Assembly: GCA_036898135.1 (NCBI GenBank) | Contig: CM072513.1 | Coordinates: forward strand, 89,934,725-89,998,724 | DNA: 64,000 nucleotides | Direction of reading: 5' to 3' | DNA from: Oncomelania hupensis | Taxonomy: Eukaryota; Mollusca; Gastropoda; Littorinimorpha; Pomatiopsidae | Shown: piece by piece, positions 23,480 through 35,600 of the stretch | Position numbering within the stretch: the stretch's first letter is position 1 | How the letters are laid out: the number at the start of each line of letters is the position of its first letter | Position numbers and translations under genes: made by a program | Notes under the pieces: generated by a model | Told to the model about the DNA's origin: nothing | Seen by the model: only the letters and a program-made list of their open reading frames with translations | Database searches by the model: none

Positions 23480-23656
23480 CTTTTACATGCGAGTTACCTT
23501 ATCCTAGCAAATGTCTCCTCTGCAGTGATTGGATAAGATCTTTACTAACCACCAATCGTACGCAGCGAAAGCCTTTCTACGTAAACGCTCATCACAATAT
23601 GGCCGCCTTGTAAGCAGACAAGTCATTCTGATTCAGAAGTTCATTAGGCTGCAAAC
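23480..23656 (+). promoter_or_regulatory. Probable PSME4 promoter and 5' UTR
   Basis: The 180 bp upstream of the PSME4 ATG is less AT-rich than its surroundings and has several CpGs. caatatggccgcctt at about 23597-23611 resembles YY1-type sites found near starts of housekeeping genes. No TATA box was identified. Placement is inferred from the ATG only. Confidence 0.3.
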
Positions 23657-26600
23657 ATGGAGGACTCAACAGAACGAGAAGGTGTGTTAGGATTTCGCCC
23701 ACAAAAGGAATTAATCTATTCTCGACTGCTTCCCTACGCAGATCATCTCGATGAGGAATCAAACGCCGCTCTGGCAGAAATCAAGGAAAACCTTAGCAAA
23801 TCTGTACAGCTGCGAGATATCAAGCTTGGTACAAGTCACTGGACTGTGCAGCTAAACAAGTACGTAGCAACTGTTTTATTTTATTTGTTTTTAAAATATT
23901 CTCTTGCCGTGGTTATAATCATCATATATTAATAATGTTCTTGTCACTGTCAAAATGATAATCGCTACCCACCATGTCTGTCTCTTCCCACAGTGATGAA
24001 CATGAAGGGCACTATTACAGTATTAGGGAAGGAGGTGAGGGGTACAATCTGAAATATAACCCCAACATAAATTTTTTAAATAGTACAATATAAGATCTAT
24101 TGATTTATGTACCATTATAAAATCTGCTCACTTGCTTTGAAACAATGAAAGGTTAGAGAGGAGCTGCATTTTGGAAACTGGCAGAGCAAAGAAAGGATGG
24201 CCGATGGGAATATGATCGTGCTGGCTTCATTGGCATTGCATATTATTCTGAAAGTGACATTTTGAAGTTTGAATTCCTATTTGCATAAAATAATTATTTT
24301 CAGAGCAAAATTTGATTTTTCCATGATTTACAGTTTTAAACAAAAGTGAAATACTTCGCCAAACGAATCCAATTTGAAAATACAATACAGAAAAGGTGAT
24401 GAAAAGACTGGCTTAAATTTGCTGAAAACGAGTAAATATATGTAAAATCAATAAATAAGTCGATAAAATAATTAATAAAATAAGATAATATAAAAATATA
24501 GAAGCACACAAACATCTAATCAGTTTTACATGACTTGCATGTTTTTTTAAAAATCTGGTGACATCCATAATTTGTTAACATCATAGCATGACTTGCATAT
24601 TTTGGTGATAATCTACTTTCACTTTCACTTCTTCAGATATGTACGAACCTATGGCTACAAGTTTTCCAAAGAGGATCACGTCAACTTCGTGCACCTGATG
24701 TATCAGCTTGTCACAACTCCAAAAATGGAATACTCGCTGATTCAGAAATTTGGAGGATCTTTGACTCTTTTGCTGAAGTATGTGCCACTTTGTTATTTAG
24801 CACACAATATTTGAAAATACAGCGAGAAGGAGAATAGCTTGATTGATAGGTGACAGCATGTGTTCATCTTGTTTTCCGAAGTTAAGCAGAAATCAACCCA
24901 TTAATATTTGGATGTCACATGCAAAAAAACAACAAAACACTTCATACCAAGTGTTAATTTTGGGATTGAAAGTCTGTGGGCCAGCTAAGAAAACAAGGGT
25001 TCATTTAAAGATTACTATGAGCCAAAGAGTCAACCCTTGCATTTCAATCTAATATTTTAATGCTATTCTAAAGTACATTGACATTTAGAAGTGAAGCAAT
25101 GTCTTTGATACATGTATTATATCTAAAATGTCCCTCAAGCATGATCCATGAGAGCTGCCCTTTGTTAGGTTTAGCAGAACATACGAAAGTGACAAGCATG
25201 CTGTTCACTGCAGCAGATACCCCTGTTGGGTTGCCGGGGGTTTCAGTATAAATAGTATCCCCACTTTCTGGAAATTTAGTGTTTTAAATTCCCACTGTCG
25301 CTGTCTTTTTCATTTGAAGACCCTAGGATTAAAAGTACCTAAGTCACATTTTTGCATATTTGGAGTTGAGTGCAGAAAATGATCCTCCTATGTGTGCTAA
25401 GTCCACCCACTTAATTGTGAATCATTAAGAAGTGCCTAAGTCCCGTTTTCAAAAAGGCTTGGTGTCAGGTTTCCTTGTTTTAAGTCACAAAAAGTACTCA
25501 AGTCCGTGTTTTTTGAACGAAAAGTACCTTAGTCCATGACAGCCAATCACCGCTCTCGTTGGCGTCATAGAAACAGTAACACAAAATGGCTGAAAGTACA
25601 CACGACAACGAGGATGCTGCAGCACCGAAGGGAAAAAAGAGACGATTAACGTCGTCTGAATGGAAACGAAGCAAGATAAAAGTTGCAAAAGTCCGATTTA
25701 AGGATGTTTGGTTTATTTCAAAGGAAATAATATTGTTATGACCGCAGTCAGCTTCGATGTAAACACGCGAGTGAAAAATAGGTCAAACAGTAAAAATGTA
25801 CGCAAGTCCACTTTGCCTAGTATGCACAAGCATGAATTTTCATTGTGTATTTGTGCAAACTAATGTCCTTGTACATGCAAAGGCCCATGTATAAGCACAA
25901 TTTTTACAGTATCTTCAAAGAATATATATACAAGAAACAGAACTTGCGATTGAAGCACGATACCGCAGAAGCTTGTCTGAGTGTTCAACATGGTACAATA
26001 TAACTATAAAAACCACGTTGTTAATGCTTTGAGCCGAAGGTTTAAAACGCAAACAGAGGGTGACAAATCTGTATTTGACGTCTAGAAAATTTGCTAATAG
26101 ACATCATTGAGCTCCATGTCTTATTATTATCATAGTTTTTCATATCTTCATGCACTGTCTTGAATATTTTCAATCTTCCACCAGAAGCTACATTCTTTGA
26201 CGATCTCCGTGGACTGGACAGGGTTGAGGATGATGATGATGAGGACGAATAAGATTCACAAACTAAATAATGCAAAAGACAATGTCACAAGACATTCTTT
26301 TATTTTTCTTCAGTATCTGCAAGGGCACAATATTTTTCTGTTAATTGTGGTTACATTGTGTTTGAGGATGGTAAAAAAATATTGCTGTGTTTGAGGTAAA
26401 AATAAAAAAAAATTATTATAATACACACGTGTTCATTCATTTGTGTTATACATTAAAAAACTGATTGTTTGTGGAAGCTCAGCCTCAGTCCTAGCAGTTT
26501 AGTGCTAAAAGTACTTAAGTCGTTGATTTGACAGAAAAGTACCTAAGTCCATTTTAATTAACTCAATTAATAGAAGGTAGAAAGACAAAATATCTTATTA

Positions 26601-29600
26601 TTTGGCATTTTCACATTTATATAATCATATACTAAGAATATAACCTAAGCAGAATAACATCAGCACAAATACCTGATTTCACTACAGAATTTAAACTTTG
26701 AAGCCGTTTTTCTCAGAACGGACATTTTGTGACTTAAGTACTTTTAATCCTAGGGTCTTCATTTGCTCTTTCTTATTCCTGCTCTGTTCTATCAATCTGC
26801 TATACTATCTTCTTCTTCGCTGATGCTAGACCAGTCACCTACCTTTTTTCTTGAAAACTCTTCCGGGACAAGACTCCTTATTTGTGTATGAGGTCTGTTG
26901 GATCAGCTTGGGAATATTGGACGCTTTCTGCCAGGTGGTCACTATGGCTTCCTATGATGCTATTAGTTAGCAATGTAGGCATTTTAATACATGTACATGT
27001 GTTTTGTTGATATTTTATAATGATGTTTGTATTCTATTTTGTTTTTGTAAAAGAGGTTTCGATAAATTAGAGTACAGCCTCAGCGTCCCCTGCTTGGGAT
27101 GTCTTTATTGTAAAGTAACTGGCTGGTGGAGAGCTTTCAGTTTTACCACTAGGGTTGTTTCAGCAGATCTTTTATGCGGATCAGGGGTTGTCCAGTCCTG
27201 ATTTGGCTCGGAAGAGTTTGCTGGACCTAAAGCAATAATCATGTAATGTCATGTAACTGCAACAGATAGTTTGAAACGCTGCGTAGATTGGTGTACTAGT
27301 TTGCCATTTTTAATATTTATGCGCTACTGGCACAAGGCACACTCCAAAAAATAAACACTGAATTTGTCACGAACTTACTTGGTAGGGAAGGTGGAAATGT
27401 AATGAACATTTTAATTATAAGGGTTCTGATCTCAGATTGTTTCAATTGTAAACATAATTTTTTAAAAATAAATTTGCCAGCAGAATACTACAGTTTATTT
27501 ATTTATTTATATTTATTTAACTTCTGATTCTAGGAAAGAAGAATTGCTGTCAAGGGATGACCTTGTGTTACCATGGCGCCCATTGTATGATTTGATGGAA
27601 GACACGATCTATTCTTCGCTGGAGCAGCACGGGCTTCAACTCCTGCCAACGTACGTATTGCACAGTGTTTATTGATCTTGTTGCCTGGTATGCAGTTTGT
27701 TGGAAGGAAGAAGAGAATTTTCAGGATAATTTGACTCATTTTCAAAATGGTGCGATACCATTAATCTGCTTCTTAAATTCCTTTTGGTCACCTAGTTTCA
27801 ACTCTTAAAAATATTATGCAAACGATCATTTGATAATCAAGGCAGGGAGGGAACGCTGTCAATACTTACTTCCCTTGCTGACCAACAGAGAGTCAACATT
27901 TTATTGACTTTGCAATGATTCTGTACTGTCCATCATGGTGGATAGGGTAAACGTTGTTTAGTTTTATCAGTCAGTTACTTTTTCAGTTACGACAACATGT
28001 TATTTATTATTCTATTTTCTAGGGTGTACTTCAGAATTGTCAGGAAATATCATAGATTAGTTATTTCACTGGTAGAATAGAATTGTAAGTCTGAAGTCTT
28101 TGGTTACACATGTTTGCTATGGTATGTATTTTTAAAATGAATATATTAGTTGATTTATTTATTCGACTATTGTTTTTTAAATTTCAGAAATATTGACAAC
28201 AGCTTGAAATCTATTGTGAGGAGCTGTCGCACGTATGTAACCTTTATTATCACCACCCCCACCCCCCCTTCTTCCCCCTACCTTAGCCTGCTGAACCCTC
28301 CCCCTCCCCACTTCCAGCCCACCCCCAGTTTCAAATTGAATACAGTTTTGAAGACTGCAAAAGAAAAAACCCGGACTTTTTGGATCATCGATCCGTTTTT
28401 ATCAATACAAGAATGATGATCTGAAATGTCAGTTATTGTTCTGTTTTGATCAATTCCCCTTCCCCCCCCCCCCCCCCCCCCCCTTCTCTCTCTCTCTCCT
28501 CCTACCCCACTTTCTTTATTTCGGTCTCATCATTATATTTTTTTGTAAAGCTGTATTCCTACTGTGTTTTTGTGTTCTAGGTATTTCTCCGATGAATCGA
28601 CCAAGGAGATGCTGGAGGAATGGAGACCGCTGTTGTGTCCGTATGACGTGACGGTCATTCGAGGTTTGGTCTACTATGAGCTGTTCCTACCCACCACTCT
28701 GCCCCCTGAGAAACATCACATGGGGTTCAAGTAGGTCTTTCTCTTCTGTTCTGTACTCCAGGCAACAGATAAGACTGTTTAAATTCTTTTACAGTGCATC
28801 ATGATTATTATGATCAGGTTTGTGGCAAGAACTGGTCCATTTTGCCAAGTGCAAGTCTGTAGTTGTGGTGATGATGATGATGATGATGATTGGTGTGGTT
28901 CTTTTCTTTCCGGACTATCAGTTTCACAGTATGCTTATATTTCTGGCAGTGGTCTTTTTTTTTTTTTTTACCCCTTCCCTGCCGTAATAAAAAAGCGCAT
29001 CTGTACTCCTGTATGCCGGAGCAAAATTTGACTTTTGAGGGTGTGTTCACTAAAATGTGAATATTTCAGGCATTTGAAGAGATATCTCTTAGATATTTGG
29101 CAAGTTTTTTTTTGTAACATCCCTGGCTTCAATTTCAAGTAAAAATAGTTTCATTTGACAAGACATAAATTTTTTTGTAATTATTTATTCTTGTTTTTTT
29201 TCCATGATCAGGCATTTTTGGAACATAAAAACACATCAACACAAAAAATGCATGACAGAACACAACAAAAAACTTGTGTAACAAAAGGACAAACATCAAG
29301 CACTCAATAAACTACTTGGAAATCAACTTTACTGCTATATCATCCACAGAAATAAGGGGTACCTGTCCATGGTAAGGTAAGTCCGAATCACACGTCATAC
29401 TCCACAGCTGTAGAGACTCAGCAGTAACAAAGTCACAATCCACAGAGCAGCCAAAGTCCACACACTACTTCCAGTATAGGAATTTTGTGTGATAAGATCT
29501 TCATCACCACTGTCTTTATCATTTAGGACCTCTTGAAGCACTTCAAGTGCTGAATATCGTCTGAAAACAGACCTCGTAGTACCCCCTCATCGTCCATCGT

Positions 29601-32600
29601 CAGCCATTTTGGTTGACGACTGAACACTGAAAAGTACTGAAATTTCCTACCCTATTTACATTTCCTTGTTTGCAATCTATAACGGTCAAAGGGAAGGAAC
29701 CGTTGGTTGGAGATGTCTAACTGCTCTGGCAACAGTTACTTCTGTTACCTCCCTTCTTGGGTGAATACAGAATGCTGATGAATGACCCACGAACGGCGTT
29801 CGTAGTTTGGCACACAGGAAGCAGAAAATCACCATGAACGCTGTTCGTGGTAGGGCAGTTAAGGGGTTAAATTTAAATTCTGCAGTGAAACTCTGATTCT
29901 TTGTGCTGTATTTGCTGTATACAAGTTGAATAAAGTTGTATTATGATGTAATGTTGTTTCATTGTCCTGTATTATTAACTCCTCGTGAGATTAATAAGTT
30001 GTGTTTTATAGCATTTATATTGTGTTGCATTGTATTGTGTTGTATTAGTATTGCATTGCTGTTACACTCGGTTTGATGATGGTGTTTTTCTTTATCAGTA
30101 TTTGATTCAGCCCCGATGCTGAAATCCTGATAAGGTGTAACTCTGATTCGTTTATCCACGCAACCCGCTCAATCAGCATACAAGTCACAAAGTCGACGTA
30201 TGAAGTTTTCCACTTTTATTCAGCACACATCAACAACTGCATACAATCGCCTTTTCACTCTCAAGTTTTACTTTCCAACTCACTATCAACAACTATCCCC
30301 TACCCACACACAGGGCATCCATTTTATAATTTTTTCTCTTAGTGACGACAGGACGTTCTAGAAATGATGCATTACAACCAATCAGAATTAAAGATCGTCA
30401 TCGCTGACTTACGTCATACATATTTCTTCTGCCTCCGGGAATGCTCTCATACTTCGATATCCATCGGGAAGTTTCCATCGATAGTAAACACTGAAATCTA
30501 GAGAATTCTCCAATAATATCGACCAACGGAAATTATCAACGTTATACAAAACCTCTCCTAACAACAATGCAAACTCAAATCAAAGGTAAATAAACTCCAT
30601 TATTAAATACTTTGCAAAACGAAACGATTAGATCTATCGTGCGCGTTTCAGACATGCTACCATTGGCGTTTCAACGTAACAATTGCGTTGTATTATGGTG
30701 CATTGTATGGTGCTGTATTACTATTATATTATGCTGCATTGTATGTGTGTGTGTTGTATTGCATTGTATTGTGGTGCATTGTATTGTGTTGTATATATTG
30801 GGCTGCTTTCTATTGTATTGTATTGTACAGGGGGTCCTAAAGTTACGACGTTGAACCATTCGTTGGACGCGTCGTAAGTCGGGATGTAAGTCGGAACATA
30901 TAGAAAAATACCTGTACTGTACGTACAGTGCTATATACTGTACTGTAACTGTTAATGACATAAAAAAAGTATTAAAAAGAAGAGAAAACAATTCCTTACC
31001 ACATGAATTAAAGTAAATATTAATGAAAAAGAGAACAATTCCTTACCACATGAATTAAAGTAAATATGTATTGTTCTCCTTTTTTAAATTAATATTTACT
31101 TTAACCAAGTAATAACCAAGGGCAAAAAATGATAAAACACGTGAGAGAGATAAACCAAAATGGTGTATGTACAGTGACTGAGCGTAGGAAGCGAAGCCAG
31201 CGTAGGAATTGAAGCCGTCTTCCCCGCCGTATAACCACAACAAAGCGTATTCTTCCGCCGCTCGCCAGAAACTAGCTCTCGTTTGTTTACGTCGCTTACG
31301 ATGCTAAACCGCGTAAGACGAAACGACGCGTAAAATATTATTTATTATATTTTTATTGGGAGGAGCGTCGTAACCACGAAACAACGTAAGTTGAGACTGG
31401 CGTAACCCGAGGACTTACTGTATGATGTTGCGCTGTATTGTGCTAGATTGTATTGTATTATATTGCATTGTATTGTGTTGTGTTGCATTGTGTTGTGTTG
31501 CATTGTGTTGTGTTGCATTGTATTGTGTTGCATTGTATTGTATTATATTGTATTGTATTATGTTGCATTGTATTGTGTTGCATTGTGTTGTGTTGTGTTG
31601 TATTGTGTTGTATTATATTGCATTATATTGTATTGTGTTGCATTGTATTGTGTTGTGTTGCATTGTATTGTATTGTGTTGCATTGTGTTGTGTTGCATTG
31701 TATTGTATTGTGTTGCATTGTGTTGTGTTGCATTGTATTGTATTGTGTTGCATTGTGTTGTGTTGCATTGTATTGTATTGTGTTGCATTGTGTTGTGTTG
31801 CATTGTATTGTGTTGTGTTGCATTGTATTGTATTATATTGCATTGTATTGTATTGTGTTGCATTGTATTGTGTTGCATTGTATTGTATTATATTGTATTG
31901 TATTGTGTTGCATTGTATTGTGTTGCATTGTATTGTGTTGCATTGTATTGTGTTGTGTTGCATTGTATTGTGTTGCATTGTATTGTGTTGAATTGTATTG
32001 TGTTGTGTTACATTTAATTGCGTTGTAATGGGTCCCCTCTTTCCTATCCTATGTTACCCTGGGTTGTGCCCCGTTGTTATCAGATGATGCGCCGGGGACA
32101 GATTGAGTTAGGTCAGCCAGTGCCTTGAGCAGACTTTGAGCTGGAAAAGTGCTTTTATAAGAATGATAACTAAATAAAATTGTATTGTGTTTGTTTTTCA
32201 TTGTGTGTTGCAGATTGTGGTTGCAGGAAGCGCTGGACCTGTGGTATTCCTTCATGAACTGCCCGTCATGGGAACTGGTAAACCCTCTTCAGTGTAGAGT
32301 CAACTTTATTCTGTTGTAGTTGTAATGTTGTTGTTGTTGTTATTGGTTTTAGTTAAAGGATGACAATGACATTGGTGATGGCGATGGTGGTGCTGTTGCT
32401 GGTGGTGGTGTTGATGATGATGATGATGATACTTGGAATATAAAAACTTACTGAAAAATTACGTTGTGGGGCTAAACACAAATTACAAGATATGGCATAA
32501 CAATACAAATATGACAAAGAAATTGTTATTGTAAACAGGACGTACATTTTCACTACATCAATATCAGTAGTTCACACATAAATTATCAACCCCCCCCCCC

Positions 32601-35600
32601 ATTTCTTCCCCCCCCCCCCAAATCACAAAGCAAATGCAGATATTGCACACATCCACACCTGTATGCCTAAATATAATATAAATATATAATATAATAAATC
32701 ACAGCCAATCATTGCAATAAATAAAACAAAAAAATACAGTCATTGCACTTTAATATTACATAGACAATCACAGCCATTGAAGCACATACTTACGGAGCAC
32801 ACATAGACTCACACATTTACATGCATACAAACACACACACACTAACACATAATGTAAAACTGTTTAAAAAAACTGTCCTTTTGAATATGATGTCGTCTTG
32901 CAATCGGTGGAAGGAAGTGACAGTGGGAGTTGAACGATGATGATGATTTTGATGTTTCATTGTTTTTACTATGCTTGATGTCGATGATGATGATGATAAT
33001 AACGACGAAGTGGGAGAGAAGGAAAAGAAGGATATTGATTTTTCAATGCTTTCGCTATGCTTAATGATATATTTGATTGGTTATGCGCATGTATTTGCTG
33101 GCAAAACCTATAACAAACAGCTATTTGCTTAGGCACTGAGACATAATATGCATGTGTGTTGATGCTGCAAGGAGTGTTTCTGATTTTAGAACCTGGTCAA
33201 CCTGTTCTCCCGCTTGGCCACAGACAACATCGGCTACATTGACTGGACACCTCATTTTCCCATGGTAAGTTGCTGTCTCCTTTTGATGGGAACGCAGTTG
33301 GCTCAGTGGTTTATGCAGTGTACTTGAATGTCAGGCGTTAACATTGCGGCCTGTACAGACAGTGCTTCAAAGCCCGATAGTGTCCAGGTGTAAAATAAAA
33401 TTAATAATAATTTTAAACGATAATAATTTTAAAAAATCCATTACCCTGAGACACAGTGCTCCTACTCCTTCGGGGTGAGAGTATAAACCGAGGTCTAGTC
33501 TGTGCATGCACGCATTCCATCGCACGGACTTTAGAGATCCTGACGCTCATGTCCTAGACAGGTGAGTGCAGGCTACACAAATACACCCCGCTTGCACTAG
33601 GTTCCTTCTCCCCATCCCAGATCGCCCAGGATTGCTCAGTCATCTGGGTGTCAGACTATGCTCCCAAAGGCAGCAAGTGTGCAGCAAGTCAGGCGGCTTG
33701 TTAGATCCTGTATCGCCCAGAACCTTGAACAGCTCTTGAGCTTGAAAAGTGTTGCATAAAAGTGAGTAAATTAAAAAAAAAATATGTCTCATTAATTTTA
33801 TCATAATAATTACAATATAATATTGAATACATATATATACAAGCTTTTCCCAAAATCACCAAGGTCAAATTGTGGCGATCTGTAGCAACATATACGCTCA
33901 AATGTTTCATACGCTCCAAAGAATATTCAGTTGAAACAAAGGAGGGTATAAATAATGATGACATTCCGCGCAAAGCACCCCAAGTGGTCATTGTGTTCGA
34001 AAAATCAGGGGAGGCAATCCAATGCATAGCGACAAGTAAACAAACCTATAGTGTCGAATGCCACTTATCTGTCGCTTTTTAAATGAAATGACCCAGAATG
34101 TGCAGTAAATACACACAGATGCTTGTGAAGCAATAAGTAAATTATCCTTTTGAATAAAAAAATAATGTACAACAATATAAGCGCAAAAAAAATGGTTTGT
34201 ATATAGATCAGGTGTATGTAGATGAGTCTCAGAATGCTGAAGCATGAGACCAAACTTGGTGACCAAAAACCGATAGTCCAGCACTCCAGAAAGTTCCTCC
34301 AGATTGCAAAAAAATACAGCATAAAAATAGGTCCGCTTGAACAAGGAAGAACACAATGGTTTTGATCTTTTTTTTAATAAACAGATTGATTACAAGTGTT
34401 TCAGAATGACAAAATTAGTTACCAAAAACCGATAGTCTAGCATCCCAAAAAATTCCTCCAGAGGGCAAAAATTACCAGCCTAAAAATGCACCACTGCTAT
34501 GCTAATTAATAACCAAAATCATGCCAAATTCATTGATGTAAAGTCGCTGCATATCAAGATATGCACTGAACCCTGTTTTTTATCAATGGTGGCAGTGACA
34601 GCATATTGGCATAGATCCCGCACGCCATTGGCACTCATTTCCTATCTCTAATAGCCCTGGCTCAAGCCCGATAAAGAAAGACTGATGATGAACAGGCTAT
34701 CGTTTGTTATTCGAGAAAGGCTATACAAGACAAAATTTGACCTGACCAGAGTTTAACAAGATGCGAAGCAGCAGTGCAGTAGATGTAGGCCTATTTTATG
34801 GTTGATTTCAAAAACAGTATAGATCTAGCTTTGATGTTATCGACACTACAGAATACATTGGTTTGCAGTCAACAAAACGTGAATACAAAGACAGTATTAT
34901 TATGATTATTATTGTTCTTCCTAACATAATAATCATTGAGGAAGATTTATGTCACGTAGGCCTTTACAGTTTGATGGGAAAACAACCCATTCATCTGCAA
35001 ATAAGCCTAGTTTTCAATCATTTGTGATACTCACCTTGTTTCATCCTTTGGGAATCTGAAGAACGAACGTCCAGGGCACTTGTAACAACTATTCGTGCAG
35101 TTAGTAGCACTGCAGTGATTATGCTTACAAGTCTTTTCTAAGAATTTTTGCTAAGTACAGTGTCTTGTTCCATGCCATAGGCCATTTTCTATCACGATGA
35201 CCGCTTGGTGGCGCTGGCAACTTTCGGTTATGCTCCTTCCTTGTGAAACTAAACTTTCTTTGCCCGGTCTCACATATACAGCAAGCACATATATATCGCC
35301 AATGCAGGAAGCTCTGCATAAGCAAAGTAAAAGGAGCTCAAACTAAATGCATTGCTAAGCCATTGGGACGGGCGCTAATTCTGTCAACAGTTTAGACACT
35401 AGCGTAGCTGTGAGATGTGAAAAATGTCTCTGTTTGACATAATAAAAGAATTTTTTTCAATCTTGGACTGGCAATTGCAGATCTTCACGAGGATTCTGCG
35501 CAGCTTTAACTTGCCAGTGGGCTCCAAACAGACCAACTACTCAAGGGGTAGCAACTGCTACGACATTAATACTCTGGGCCCATGGATTGTGGCCATGCTG

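Noticed and set aside
28150..28416. 88-codon frame extending PSME4 exon 4
   Set aside because: The conserved protein requires splicing at 28232 (AC|gtatgt) to 28581; the extension is proline-rich intron sequence.
31422..32028. Three overlapping frames of about 190 codons rich in Cys, Ile, Val and Leu, and the Gln/Asn-rich antisense frames
   Set aside because: Pentanucleotide satellite; all frames are open because the unit has no stop.
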